64,000 bases of DNA from assembly GCF_037392515.1 (NCBI RefSeq), contig NC_090288.1, positions 59,877,673-59,941,672 of the forward strand. The letters are read 5' to 3'. Below, piece by piece: positions 46,328-60,305 of this stretch (within the stretch, counting starts at the first letter, position 1; every line of letters begins with the position of its first letter). The stretch is from Haliotis asinina. Lineage: Eukaryota > Mollusca > Gastropoda > Lepetellida > Haliotidae. The notes beneath the pieces were generated by a model. The model ran no database searches and had not been told where the DNA came from. It saw only the letters and a program-made list of their open reading frames with translations. Both the position numbers and the translations under genes were made by a program.

Positions 46328-48597
46328 TCTTGAAGTCATACAAAAGCAACAAGCTGTAGAATGCTTCTGACAGAACAAGGACTGAACTCTGGAGAATTAT
46401 GAGATGCAAACCTACAGACCTAATGCCACACAAGGCATGGAGGTCCTTTCACTCACATGGGCAACTTGGTGTAAACACATATTTTCCCTGGTTGTTTGAC
46501 ATGCTAGTAGTCCGTCTTCTGTCACCTAGCCAATGGCACAGAAGATATGTTTTGACTTCCTACAAAGAATAAGTAAGGATTATCATAAAATGTATTCTCA
46601 CTGATATACAATTGTTGCCTTAGAACAGCATAAGATGAGGTAAAATTGAAAGTATCTGTATGGTGATCCATGTGTCCATGCTGCATGCTAGTACTGCCTA
46701 ATGTTGTTCTTACAGTGCTTGACCGCTGAGCCAGAATGGTTCAGTGAAGCATGCCCATTCAGACACAGTATACTGGCTGGAGCCACCAATCCTTCAATAC
46801 CCGTCAAGGCTAGACCAAGGCACAGGAAGAGCAAGTGCCATTCTTTGAGAACTGTTCATCTGCTCGAAGAGTGTGCTCTAACAGTGAGTATGAGGAAAAA
46901 TACAACACAAAACTTATCGTCAAACACAATTTAATAAACTAACGTATAATATATAATGTATAAAACATTTGGAAGCATTGTGAAAAACAGATATTCTTCT
47001 ATATATGCAAATAAGCATAACAACAAGAATACCAAGATAAATACAGCAATATAACTTTTTGACACAACTGATTTTGAACAATCAGAACATTTGATATGAG
47101 AAGAAATACTACATCCTATTGTGCTGGGAGACTATTTGAGTGATGGGTCTCCCCTGGACAAAAGTGCAATTCAGTTGACTAGGGACCATCACATGGCAGC
47201 TTTATCACAAAGTCAACTAACGTGGATGGTTTTTCACCATTTCGGTGTAGCCCGAGAGAAAGTGGTGATACGCAGAAAACTGTTTCAAACCCACCCTGTC
47301 AGGTCCTAGTGCTTCTCGGGATACAAGTCTGTATAGCAAATTTCATCATTGAGACTAGTCCAAAGATGGCTGGATTTGCAAATTATGAAACAATTGTTCT
47401 TTTCATGCATAACTCAAAAATACTGAAAGACATTTCACTGATTCATATGTTGACATGACTGTAGTATTTGGCATTTATTGGAATTTCATTCTTGTGCTTA
47501 AATATTCTCACAAAAACAAATAGGGGAACACAAAAGTACAAGTGTTCCTCTAATTATTTTCAGAATTTCACCTGCAGTGCAATATGTGCCTGAAGAAACC
47601 TGGAAAAAAATAAAGGAACACTTGTGCTTTCGTATGCTCCCTTATTTATTTCCATGAATAGATGTCCCTTATTTAATTCCTGATTGTTTGAATATCTGAG
47701 TGGTTAAGATTCACTGAAAATGTTTGGCAACTGGTCCACTTGGTGAGGACATGGCCATGGCATAAGTTCTGATGTGAGTGTTGCAAATTGTTGGTCATTG
47801 TTGGTAAGAAATGTGTAAATAACAAAAACATATTGTAGTGGATTGTGAAAAATCATCAAAGTGTTGACATAGATGTACAAAGAAATATTACTGTAAACTG
47901 GACCATGACTGATTATCTATGACCACAATCCACAGTACCAAGATGTATTTCACTGCAGACATATTGTAAAGTCCTGAAAGTGTAAGATACAATGTCATTT
48001 AATGACAAGTCACTAGCATCTGAGGCTACACATTAATACAGAAGTACTTGATCATAGGGTGCATAAGTTGCTGGGCAGCTGGAGGAACTACAAACAGGAC
48101 AGTATTCTTTAGATATAAAGTTTCTCACATGATTTAACTGAAATCTTGTCATAAAATGGTATCAGTTACAGATTCATGGAATTTTCGGAATGCAACTCCT
48201 GCACACACATGCATACACACAGAATATCAACATGTTTGCTTGTTGGTCCACTTAGCAACATTCCACCCTTACAACTGTAGCCCATTAATGATCAAATTGC
48301 TATCACAGATTCCTGATATGAGCAATAAGTCTACATCCCCATGTTTGCATATGATGTTTACATTTCAGAAATTCATACTGATCCAGGAAAGAAACCTTTC
48401 AAAATCTGCCACTAGACCACAGGACTAGTGAACTGACAATAATTAGTGGTCCTGTCTAAACTTCACTGATTGAAAATAACACTTGTAGATTTACTTAACT
48501 ATCATTACAAAATTCAGTGGCAATCAGGACCACTGCAGACGTATCATTTAGTGGTCCTGATGCATTTTTAGCAGCTGGGGACCACAGGACCAGCGTA

Positions 48598-48755
48598 CAT
48601 TTTGCACACTGTTGATCATGTGGCCCATGACAGTTTATATTGTCCATGACAGTTCATATAGTTCATCATCACATGGTTCAACATGTGACCATATGATCCA
48701 TGACAGTTAATATAGTTCATCATATGACAATATGGTCCATGACAGTTGATATGGT
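48598..48755. repeat. Degenerate tandem repeat (CCATGACAGTT...)
   Basis: About four loose copies of CCATGACAGTT(C/T/A)ATAT followed by GTTCATCAT or GGTC phrases occur over 160 bases downstream of YOD1. No function suggested. Confidence 0.6.
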
Positions 48756-48957
48756 CCTATTATCAGATAGGACTTCATGAGATCAGCTTCCTCCAGGAAT
48801 GATTCTTGGAGATACACAAGCATCACACACTTATTCTCTTCACGTTCATCATTCCCAAACATACAAGTAAAGCAATACTAACAACCAAAAACAAAATAGG
48901 ACTACATCATGAATGAAACCAAGATCATACGATTATTTCATAATTTAAAAAAATATA

Positions 48958-48963
48958 TTTAAT
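48958..48963 (-). promoter_or_regulatory. Possible YOD1 poly(A) signal (ATTAAA)
   Basis: On the - strand ATTAAA lies about 115 bases after the YOD1 stop codon, in an AT-rich stretch. This is a common variant signal at a plausible distance, but without transcript data it is only a candidate. Confidence 0.35.
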
Positions 48964-49075
48964 AACATTCATGCAATGATAAATAGTCTACTTTTTCCAT
49001 TTCAAGAGTGAGAGAAGATAGAGTGAGACATCTGACTGCACCACATACACAAAAATCCACGGTCAACTCTGGACC

Positions 49076-52000
49076 TTAGTATTCTCCAAAGTTCACATGG
49101 CCAGTAGATTTAGCATGGCTCTGAGCCTCATCAGTTCCCTTCAACCCCACTTGGCAGATGAGGCAGCGGAGGGAGAAATTGGCAACATCCGTGAACTGTC
49201 GACTAGCCTTCGCCTCAGCAGCTAGTTCCATAGCTTGTGCAAGCACCATCTCATCTGAAGTTGGGAATTTTGTTTCGATTTGTCTACTCGGGTCTGTTGG
49301 TTCAAGAATCAGCGCGTCATAATGGACCCCATCGTAGATAAGCAGTACACGTTCTAAGTAGTTCTTGTCTTCACCAAACCTGTCTATTCTCCCAGTCTGT
49401 GTGTCAACTACATCAATCTCCACTTGATAATAACGAGACAAAATTGACAACTCTATTCCTCCACCCCACGACTGATCATCCAGTATCCAGCGACAATAGC
49501 TTTCATTAGGTTTACCGAGGAATCCAGCATTATAATACTCCGGGTCTCCACGCACTATATCTGCTATAAGGTGACGCATCACTTTGGCACATGTCGTATC
49601 TACAACACCATCTGTCATCACAGCATTCACACTAGTAAACAAACATGAGTTATTGGCTGGGACAACTTTACGTATAAGCATCCCCTTTATCCCTGACAGA
49701 AGTTGGGACTGCAGGGCTCGGTCCACTCTCTGCTGTTTCAGAATCTGTGAGCCCCTCTCTTCTTCCACAATCAGGGTGTCTCCTGATCGGAATGGCAATG
49801 TCTCTATTTCTGCTGAGTCATCAGTTGTGTTGATTACTTTTGGTGGGTAACCTTGTCTGATCTTGATGCTGTCTTTCGGAATATTGGCTAGGTCAGATAT
49901 CATCTGTTTTAGTCTTCCCACTGTTGTGTTGAGAGTAAGTCCTGTCAAGTAATGCTGACCAGTGGGAGTCTTGCATCTCAGTTGAATCTGTTTGTTGCCT
50001 ATATTGGCCATCTTGTCCTGAAACACAAACCACAGGCAGATTGGAATAGATGTGGCTGGTCACATCAGACTAACAGCATTACTATGAATACACAATACTT
50101 TTTACAAAGTCATTACATATATCTTGGATTACACTTTCAGAAAACATAGTGAAGTAGAGATTCTAGAAGTTGTGTCAATCACATCTGTCCATAAAACTGA
50201 GAGTCTGACCAAATGATCGCTTTAGTCTACCCCATCTACAAACATATTGCTGCATGGGTTGTTGGAAGACCAGTCCCAACCTGGATCTTCCTAGGTATGT
50301 TTGACCTTGTCTACACACTGGTAGGGAACTTGCATACAGTGGAGTCCTTGTGATTTTTCCAACAGAAACTTTGAGTCTTTGTGATTTTAGTATCGGCAAG
50401 GGAAGGGTAAGGTAATAATTGGCCTGTACTTCCTAGAAAATCAGTATTACAAGAGAGCTGAATTAAAATTTACTAACATTAGGTCCAAATCCGATTCACT
50501 GACCAGATTGGATGAATCATACCCTGTCAGCTATTTTTGGGATTGGGAATTATCTGTGACAATGAATAAATTATCCGTTACATCAATCTGGTAATCACAA
50601 AAAGTTTCTGTGACATTTGCACAGTTCATGGAAACTGATGCATACGGTCCTTTTCGCAGATAAAAAAACCACAAGCTTTATAATGAAAGAAGACAAACCC
50701 TCCTGGAACACATTTTTACACTTTGTTATGGGATCATTTGTCACAATAAAACAATTATTTATCAAAGGCTCTGACATATTGCAAAGTTTCTATCAAAAAA
50801 AATCACGATGACTCCACTCTCACTGTAATTGAGATCAGAAGGTCTATGAATTGAATCCAATCACAGGGTCTCAGACACTTTATGGTCACTACACCTGTGT
50901 TAAAGTATTAAATTAACTGCACATGGTGATGCTACTTTTCACCAATCATATCTGTAAACAAGAAACAAGGAAAGAATGGGAAGGCAAGCATTTAAAAATT
51001 AAATCATCCTTCTTTCTGACCACTTCAACTTGTCTCCAACACTATAACAATGCGGAGATAGAAATCCAGTTTTGTAAAAGGGTGCCATTGGGCACCAAAC
51101 AGATACTTTAGATTTGCCTATGTGAAAAAGGCCATATGTTTTGATAATCCAATAAAATGAAAAGATCACAACAACTGCCATTTCAATTCAATGAAACAGT
51201 AAATTAGTAAACACCATGTAAACCTATAAAATTTTCATTTCAACATCATTTGTCCTGGACCCATAAACTAACCTACAAACTATGTCAGTGTTCATGTTAA
51301 CACAGAAACCTGCATTTTTCACGCAGAAATATCAACAAAGCATGCAAACAACATTTTGCATGCGTGTTTTGCACGCATAGATTCTGATCTACATATTTTT
51401 AAAAAGTACCTTAAAACAGCAACATATGAAGAAACAATATTTTTTTTAATGATTTAGATTTGCTAGAAACATGTCACATGCAAAAGATTTGGACTACATA
51501 TCTATAATTTTATTTCTGCACGCACTCGTACAAAACCTATTGCAAACACTATTATGTTATCATTCAAAACAGAATTCCTGTTAAGCACACTGGCATTCAA
51601 AATGTCCATACGTAAATTAATCTGTAGTGTAAGGAGATGCAAAAATAAGTTTTGAATCATCATAAGAGAACACAAATATTGCATTTACCATTATATGAAT
51701 TATTATTCTAATCATATTAGTTTCTCCCCAAGGGCATACTGAAAAGTTTTCAAATGTACCATTTGAACAGCATGCAGATTGAGCACTATTTCATCCCTGT
51801 ATTGAAATCTCATCTAAGATTACACATGACATGCTAAGAAATAAATTGTTCCCTTCACCTAGGTAATGATTGGGGCTGGTGAAATATAATCTCTACTTCA
51901 GAAAAGGGGTTACTTTTGAGATCCTGCTTTATGATCAGGGTATCATTAACTTGTGAACGATATAGTCTTGCTTCTCTGTTACTGAAACTACGCTGACACC

Positions 52001-52427
52001 TTCCATAGAATAAAGATTCCTCATGAGATTAATCATGTTCATAATCATTTGTGACATCATGTTACGTCTAACACCAGCTTGATCATATGTACTTTAGAGT
52101 AGAGATGTACTAAACATGCAGATTCCTATGCAAGTGTTTTATATGCCACCACTGTCTGACAGTCTAGTGGTTAATCATAGGCTAGTTTCATAATACAACC
52201 CAAATGATCGTAGAAGTAATTCAATTGATTCAAATATCAAGAATGAAATAATTTGACATTCCATTCCTTACCGTTGGTGAGTCCCTCGCTACATCAGTAG
52301 GTGCAAAATCTGTTTCAGACTCGCTATCTGAATGTTTACGACGAGAGAAATTGTTAACTTTTTGTGTCTTCTCTCTGTCTATTTCAGATGAAACTGTGTT
52401 TCCTCCAGAACAAAGGGCACTACCCAT
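49076..52427 (-). CDS. YOD1: YOD1/OTU1 deubiquitinase, 2 coding exons
   Basis: OTU-family deubiquitinase that works with the p97/VCP ATPase in ER-associated degradation. Exon 1 is 52427-52272 (MGSALCSGGNTVSSEIDREK, Ser/Asp-rich), ending at a GTAAGG donor. Exon 2 is 50017-49076, preceded by TTTCAG, and joins in frame, for 365 residues (human 348). A shorter form could start at the ATG at 50011 (MANIGNKQ). From that Met: UBX-like domain 8-85; OTU domain about 112-236 with Cys123 (SCLFTSV) and His230 (YDGVHYDAL); C2H2 finger at 283-305 (CLICQ...SHAKSTGH). The residue three before the Cys, Asp in human YOD1 (PADNSC), is Asn here (PANNSC). The MGSALC start fits an N-myristoylation signal. Exon 2 is certain; linkage of exon 1 is likely but rests on splice sites and phase. 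Confidence 0.9.
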
Positions 52428-52719
52428 CTAATACCTCAATAAACCAATGGAACAAGGGTACACACTCTTACTCGCTATGCTGGCGACTTACCGACTGCCT
52501 ACCTGACCTACTTTTCGTATCCAACCAAGCTTTTATATTTGTAAACACGCAACGCAGCTGTGCATGCACACTTCTTACGGGCACTTGAGGGACAAAGTTG
52601 AACGGAAATGTGTTGACGTCATAGATTGTGGGCTATATACTATTCACCTTACGAAGAATAAACATTCTATATTGAAACATGTCAGTCTGCCGGTCTCTGC
52701 AAATAATGGACGCATTTAG

Positions 52720-53042
52720 GAGTAGTGCACTTTACCGGGTGCACCTTTTCCGATTTTTTTTTCGGATGGATATACTCGCACAATGGGTAAGCCAACCCTA
52801 ACCTTTACTCACTAACCCTAAGGATCCAGAAGGGTGTGCCCAAGGGCTAAGGATCCAGAAAGGGGGATGCCCAAGGGCTAAGGATCCAGAAGGGGTGTGC
52901 CCAAGGGCTAAGGATCCAGAAAGGGGGATGCCCAAGGGCTAAGGATCTAGAAGGGGGTGCCCAAGGGCTAAGCATACAGAAGCGCGCTCATTAGCAAACG
53001 CTCAGCAGTCCCTGGGTACCGTGCCCGGTAAACTGCACTCGC
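52720..53042. repeat. Inverted-ended element carrying a 29-31 bp minisatellite
   Basis: AGTAGTGCACTTTACCGGGT at the left faces ACCGTGCCCGGTAAACTGCA at the right, an imperfect inverted repeat. Inside, 52820-52972, are about five head-to-tail units of AAGGATCCAGAAGGGG(T/A)TG followed by CCCAAGGGCT. The minisatellite is clear; reading the ends as transposon termini is weaker. Confidence 0.65.
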
Positions 53043-53708
53043 ATTTATTTGCTGTATGAGCATATCGGAAACATCAGGATATGTGAAGGGATAGGGTGAG
53101 GTCAGAAATTGCAACCCCCTCCCCAGCCCACCCCACCCTCTGGATCCTACCCTAAAACTGATAAAAAAATCCCATCTTCACACCGAGTGTATATACAATG
53201 TCCAAATGGGTAATTTATGTGCCGAAACCATTTGGTCATGATTCATCCTTAACCACACTTATAAGAATTTTGAATATCAGTACAATTTAAAAAATCTTAA
53301 TTTGATTATGGTGCTTGGGTAGAATCCAAAGGTATTCACAAATGCTCTCATGAAGAAAACCTGCACATATACAGTTTCCTGAGAGTGGGTTAAGATATCA
53401 GTGTAGTTTATTGAACATAGGAAAGAAAGTCACGAGAAAAAAAATCACATTTATACCAATATTTATGCTAGTAATATAATATACACTAGGGGGTTGTAAA
53501 ATGTCTCAATTGTTAATACAACTTCTGTTTCTGACATGAAAATATAATTAATGAGGCAACTGAGGCCTGAAACCAAGAATGGGAGTCACTTTGTTAATTG
53601 AGTTAGGAGAGTTGTCTTCTGTGTAAACACTGAGGTTGAGTCTTGCTGCTTATCTTGATAAGGTTAGATTTGTTATCACTGGAGAGGTACTAGTATTAAG
53701 ATGAAAAT

Positions 53709-53858
53709 AATGAAGATTTTTTATTTTTATGGATATCAACTTCTTTATTATGAGAACACAATGTTTCCGAGTTAATGCTTACTGAAGGAGTAAGCATTAA
53801 CTCGGAAATGTTGTGTTCTCATAATAAAGAAGTTGATATCCATAAAAAATCTTCATTC
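53709..53858. repeat. Near-perfect 150-bp hairpin
   Basis: The left arm (53709-53783) and right arm (53789-53858) are reverse complements except for one 6-base length difference and a rare mismatch, with a 5-base loop GAAGG. Landmarks are GGATATCAACTTCTTTATTA on the left and AATAAAGAAGTTGATATCC on the right. Such symmetry implies a recent origin or constraint. A transcript would form a double-stranded stem of about 70 bp. Confidence 0.9.
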
Positions 53859-56800
53859 TTATGTATTTCACTTCTAAATGCCCTTCAAAGACTATTAAGA
53901 TGAAGTGTACATAATTCTGTTTCCTTCTTCTTATTTTGTGATTTAACACAGAATGTTGATTGATCCTGTGATTTATGATCATAATCAAATATCTACTGGC
54001 AATAAATAGTTATTGTGACGTTTTGATTGATAGTGTGATTTAAGGTCATAATTGAACATGTTACATAGACACAAAAAAAACAGTTATTGTGACTTTATTT
54101 CCTGTGACATTCATTCTGATGACCTTTTTACTGGCTAAAATTAGTGCGGTCCATTAACATGTCAAGATAATTGTGAAATCTTTTTGGTTTTTGCAATTTG
54201 AGTGAAGTGTCTCCTGGAGTATTTCATGTGAAAGAAACGTCATATGGAAAATACTACCGTATCCACTCACACATATTTTGATTACGTAATATACACGTTC
54301 TGTAAAATCATGTCCCACAAACTGAGCGTTCCGTTGCCAAACAAAGGTAGGATTTTAGATTTTGATAAATGTAGACAAATATTTCTTTTTGTCTGATCAT
54401 TACTCCTACTCCCATGAATTTTCTGTGTGATAAGGCGGAATTAATAACAATGTTTAAGCAAGTATTTAAAGATTAAACCCGGGAGGCACATGATAAACAT
54501 ATCAAGGGGAACAACTCTTTCAGAAATAAATATAATAATCATTACGGTCATTCGATATTAATGTTTATCAACAAGAGATTACTGAATTCTATGTGTGTAC
54601 AGTTTACATTACGGAGGATGTATTGAAAAACCTCAACAGAAACTACTTGTGAAGAAGTAGATCTACGATACATGAACAGATATTATGAGATTGACATTCG
54701 GATTGACAGTATCACGTGCTATTTTGTTTCTCTTCCGTCAGTTCACGTGGACCTGTTTGCAGACTGGTCACTGGAGATAGTAACCATTTAAGATTGATCT
54801 TCCACGTGTTCCCTCCCAATAATGTCATTTGAATAAAGCAATAACAACGTATGTATGTATACAGCAAGTATTGCACATTGACAGATTATTATTATTATTA
54901 TTATGAAAATGTTTCTTTTTATGAATGAATTAATGTTAAACATGATGGTTTGATAATGTAATGATTTAGTCTTTAAATCTGTTACTTATTTTTTTTTATT
55001 TTCATGAATGTTTGGCCTTGAATAGTGTTAAATGTCATGGTCAGATAATGGAGAAGATTTCCTTGTTGATATTCAGAGTTCTCAGGACTGTCACGTTGGA
55101 GGGCATGTTGTATTGTATCATTTCCTGTTGATTTCACACAACTCATAAATATCTAACGATTTTGGTCACTTCAGACATTCTTCCAAATTAGAAGGATTCT
55201 AGCCACATGTCAATTAAAACCTATTCAGATCATTCCTGTTTTTGCTAATTTAACCCTCTTAACTTTGCTTGAACAAATATGTTTCCTGAAAAAGTTCTAT
55301 TTCAACTGTAACTTAAGGTGTCAAACACTGTTCACAAACTGTCATGTTTAACTTAACCATCTTAAAGCCACAGGAACAAATACGTTCCCATAAAGTCTCC
55401 TTTGAACCGTAACTTATGATGTCAAACACTGCTCAAAAACACATCTCAGCCATATTATTATATAATTGGTTTAAACATATTTATTTCATGAACTGGATTG
55501 GGGAACAAGCTCAAAATAACTCTTAGAAGACCGTTGCAATATACATAGATATACAGGGATTTACCTTGAGACCTGTATTTGAGGGTCCATGGAATTCATA
55601 CTCTAAATTTTCGGGGGTCCTAGATTAAAAATGGGGGCCCAGACACTTAGATATTATTATTAATACTATGATATAATACTGTTGCAATTCAGTCAGTGTG
55701 ATTTTGTGTCATGATCATCACAGTAATTACACTGCAAATGATGTCGAAACACGGCTAGTAGCAGACTCAATGATAACGTATTGTTACTTGATCAACATAT
55801 TAAAAAAAACGTATTTGGACTTTTTCTGCATCCCTATTGACGAGCTAGTCTATTATGTTGCATCCATTGTCAATTGTTTAGCACATAGGACTCAGGAATG
55901 TGCGACCTATAAATCCCCTGGACATATGAGACAGAATCATGAAAAGAAAAGATGATATAAAATAAAAACAAATGTTCTGACATACAGTAAGAAACTTAAA
56001 ATTAGAATGGTTGTATACGTTTATGATATTTTCAGTCGGAATCCATAGTTGTAAAGCTTTGACAATAATATGTTGTAGCTTAATTTTAAGATATATGTGA
56101 TGAGTTTTTGGCTAGCTTTAGAAACACAAATAACTTTGATAAAAGATGCTCAGCTTTAAACTGAAATATTTCAGTTCATGTCTGTGGAAACATAGACAAA
56201 AAACCCCAAACATGTTGATTGTGAAAAGCAGTCTGTCACAGACAAAAGTCATTGTCTGTTGTACTAACACCTGTTTGTCTGCCTGCCTGTCTGAAAATGA
56301 GAATTTGCAATACACAACTTCAATCATTGACCATGTGCAATGTGAACTTAACACCCATCAAGCTATACACAATAAGTGTATAATTCTGTTTTAATTCTGT
56401 TTTTTTTTTTTTTTTTAGTTGCATGTAAGTTTTAAACAACCGAAATTCATTGCAAATTGCTATAATATCTCTTTATTTTACCTATCTATCTGTTATGTGT
56501 TGTCAGATGCTTGAAAAAGATTCAGGGTTTTCTTGATATAATTACACAAACAGCAAAACATCATATTTAATTATTAAAAGACAACTTTATCAAATATAAG
56601 GCATGCCTCCATGTTTACAGTGATGGAACACACTGCGTTATGATGCAGTCCAAAAATGCGTGATATCAGAAAACACATAGTAAAATTATTCTTTTTCATT
56701 TGTTTGAATTTTCATTCATTTCAGTTGATTAAGACTGTTTACAGTAACATCGGTGAAAATGTACATGTGAAATGGTATGCTTATTTCACCTTCCTTAATA

Positions 56801-59419
56801 CTCGTACGACTTCTTACCTTGTTTGTGAGGACATGCTTTTCACTTTTGCCACAAGAGCACCAATTTCACATTGTTCTCATCAGTCACAGTCATATTACCG
56901 TCTGGTCATCCATGGACCTCGAAGCCTGCATTATGAACTCATCGAAGTCATATTTGACAGTTAATCTGATAAATGATTATTCTCAAATTCTCTCACAATA
57001 CCTGGTTAGTGTGGAAGACAAAGCCACTGAAGCTTTCTTAACATATCTTTGAATCTTCCCTGTGTCATTGCTCTAGAAACATTTGATGGATTCGTGCCAT
57101 TGCTTTCGTCATGGAAACATGTTAAGGATGAGAGCTAGAGCATAAATAAAAGCTGTGTGTACTTGAATGTGTTGTAAAACTTATGTGTGTCATTATGAGG
57201 GAAGGTTCCATTTGTGGTTTTAGTTCAAAAATTATTGCATGAACTTTACATATTTATTGAAACTGGTGGTTTACAAATCAACAGATGTTGATTCATCACC
57301 TTACTGCATGTCAGCATTTCTTGTATTACCTAAGTTGATCCTTTATTTCTGTCTGCTAGTTATTCATTTTGACAGATAATGTAAATTATATATACATCTG
57401 TTCCCTAATTTCATTGTTTAAAGAAGTATTTTGTCCTTCCAAATTCTCAAATTTGTATTTTGTAGTCATGTTCAGATGTCATTGTTAGTCCATGAGCTCC
57501 ATATGGGCACAAACTGTAGTATGCAATAAATGAGCATTTATTGTCAGGTTGGTATTCATTCACATTTTCTCTGAATCGATCCATATCTTTTCAATTAATT
57601 ATTCACTAGTCACTGGAATTGAATATTTGTGAATATTTTTAGATTAGTGATTTTACTTGGAACTAGTTTGTTGTTCGTCTGAGTTAAATATGTGAAAAAG
57701 GAATATATTCAAGCTATGCTGCAATGTTCATTCTAATTCTAGCCTTTATAAAAATCGGGCCAGTGGCCCATCTATCTTCAGTTATCTAGCTGCTGTGGTC
57801 TGTTGAACATACAGTACCAAGTAGTTACTAATTTGACTTCACTTACCCATTCAATATTTGACATCCAATATAGGTAAGGTCAATAATTTGAACAGGGAAA
57901 ACGAAAAACAAGATTTGTTCAAAATTTATTGAACACAAAGGATAATTCAAAATGAATTTGATAAAAGCACTCTCTATCACTGAACAACAGTTTTCTCAAC
58001 AATATTTAAACGTCACAAGTCGATGATTAGCAATAAAAACTGACAATCATTTTGATACAATCAGGTAATGCCTGTTATTAATTCTCAAAATCAGCTTCAA
58101 AGTAAAACTGAATACTTGCTACACTTTGTAGTTTCTTCAACATACAGACATTTATATTTTTCTCAGCCTTCCTGGTACAAGGATTAAAACAATACTTCTG
58201 AACAGAATCACTGTTAGAATTACCTAATGTCAAAAGCTGCAACCACATATTTTTGAATACATGTGGATGTGATACATTGTCCTGGCATTTCACCTCAAGC
58301 CCATCTTTTCGGTTATCATTGTTGCGGTTGGTTTTGCTCTCTGTATCAACACCACGATAAGGTTTTTGTTTTTTTGCAAATACGGGAAGAATTTTTAACT
58401 GACATCAAAATTGTAATTGTGTTACCATGGAAACAAAAGCATAAAACTGCTACATGCAACATGACTAGATCAGTCAAAGAAACGTACCAGTCAGAAACTG
58501 TCTACCAATACGCATCAGATTTTTTTCACTGAACTGTAGGTTTCGCATTGTCATTTGAAACAACTTGCAATTGAAAGGGATGTGCGTTGTTCTTGGTACT
58601 CAAAACAGCAGCTCATGTAAGTGAGGGAAGGTAGCTATTTTGGTTACAGTAAAGTAAGTCTGCGTTTTGTGTTTTACTTCAGTTGAACCTTGGAAACAAA
58701 CTCGCAATGCGTTTCAGATAACTATCATTTAATGTTTCAACTTAAGTACTTGTTTGATATGTTTGTATGTTTGTTATTTCTATTTCTTTTTATTAAACAG
58801 AAAGTATTCATGAATGTATATTCAAAACCATTACTTTATATTCGTAAAGCACATAATGTTCACGTCATAGTGTATTCATTGCAGCCCCATTCATTGAACA
58901 GTACTTTTTTTGTACTTTTTTTTTTTTTTTTTGTAAAACTTTGTCTAAGAGCAAGATGGATGCATATTTGTGTTTGCCTTTGCGTTTCTTTCTAATTATT
59001 ATATGTATGCTGTATGTTTAGTAGAGAAACATTGGTTTCATTTATCTGAGGTCTTTATCTGTTGGGAACATTGCAAAAGAAATTACCTGAAATAACCTGT
59101 CTGATAGTCTTGAAATGAACATGTTTATGCAAGGGAGTATGTACAGTTTTAAAGCTGGGACTATAAAATAGGAATGCAAAAAAGAAAAGTTGCTCTTGTA
59201 ATGATATCTGATATTTGCATATGTTGCTTTGATAATTAGTAAAGCTATTCATGCATCTTCTAATATATGACCTGTGAAAATATCCAGTGTCAAGAAACGC
59301 AAAGATCTTTGAAATAGTCTGTTTGAACTTAATATGACTTCTTCCATGCTGTTTTCACATCGCATATGAATGTTCACAGCGATTACTAAGCCAGAGGCAA
59401 TGCCTACATAGACACAAAG

Positions 59420-59530
59420 CACTGGGTGAGCTGTCTAAGGCACAAGGCTAGTGATCCAGCAAGCTTGAGGTGTGGGGATCAATCCCACCTGTGACTGGGT
59501 GTAAATATTTTGGAGTCAACTTTGTGTGCT
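59420..59530 (+). mobile_element. SINE-like tRNA-derived sequence
   Basis: GGTGAGCTGTCTAAGGCACA and GGGGATCAATCCCACC have the spacing and form of tRNA promoter boxes A and B. The downstream part to about 59815 may be the rest of a longer SINE. I found no target duplication and no tRNA fold. Confidence 0.5.
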
Positions 59531-59863
59531 GACTTTCTGTGTTGTCACAACCCCAATTGTACATTACACAACCCTGTGCACTTAACAAAACCCACAAATC
59601 TGTTAGTATATGGCCTGATGGTGGCCACATGAATACGGGTACAGCAACATGCAATAGACTGGGACAAAGCACTGTGACTGTGTGTCCCAATCCACCCAGC
59701 TGTGAATTAGTGCCTTGTAAGGATGGGAAAGCAGCAATAACAGGGTGCACCTAATGGCTGCAGAAGTTTTATGTGGATATGTGTGCTATATAAATATCCA
59801 ATAATAAGTGAGTAACCAAGATGCAATGCATACATACACACAGAAACCTATCCCCGAGTTAAT

Positions 59864-60305
59864 GCCTACATTCTCCTACAGCACTAACACAGAGGCACTG
59901 CCTACATTCTCCTACAGCACTAACACAGAGGCAGTGCCTACATTCTCCTACAGCACTAACAAAGAGGCACTGCCTACATTCTCCTACAGCACTAACACAG
60001 AGGCACTGCCTACATTCTCCTACAGCACTAACACAGAGGCACTGCCTACATTCTCCTACGGCACTAACACAGAGGCACTGCCTACATTCTCTTACAGCAC
60101 TAACCCAGAGGCACTGCCTACATTCTTCTACAACAACAACGCAGAAGCAGTGCCTACATTCTCCTACAGCACTAACACAGAGGCAGTGCCTGCATTCTCC
60201 TACAGCACTAACACAGAGGCAGTGCCTACATTCTTCTACAACAACGCAGAAGCAGTGCCTACATTCTCCTACGGCACTAACACAGAGGCACTGCCTACAT
60301 TAACA
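59864..60305. repeat. 36-bp minisatellite, about 12 units
   Basis: Units of 36 bp (one or two shortened by 3) contain CCTACATTCTCCTACAGCAC then TAACACAGAGGCA(C/G)TG. Because the unit is a multiple of three and lacks stops in some frames, it produces a 199-codon open frame reading LPTFSYSTNTEA over and over. At least three frames over the two strands are open for the same reason, so coding is not indicated. Confidence 0.93.

Larger units (their letters stand above)
44430..49075. other. Intergenic region between TMBIM4 and YOD1
   Basis: The left edge should hold the TMBIM4 promoter and 5' UTR; a small open frame at 44604-44834 has no recognisable domain. The rest contains a foldback element (45.0-45.5 kb), a SINE (46.1 kb) and degenerate tandem repeats (48.6 kb). 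I see no further gene. Confidence 0.55.

Noticed and set aside
46701-46934. Possible exon after a CTTACAG acceptor
   Set aside because: It is open and ends near a GT, but the peptide has no recognisable similarity and no partner exons were found.
54000-59400. Several 60-100 codon frames
   Set aside because: They are AT-rich, overlap each other on both strands, and show no domains or splice-consistent neighbours.
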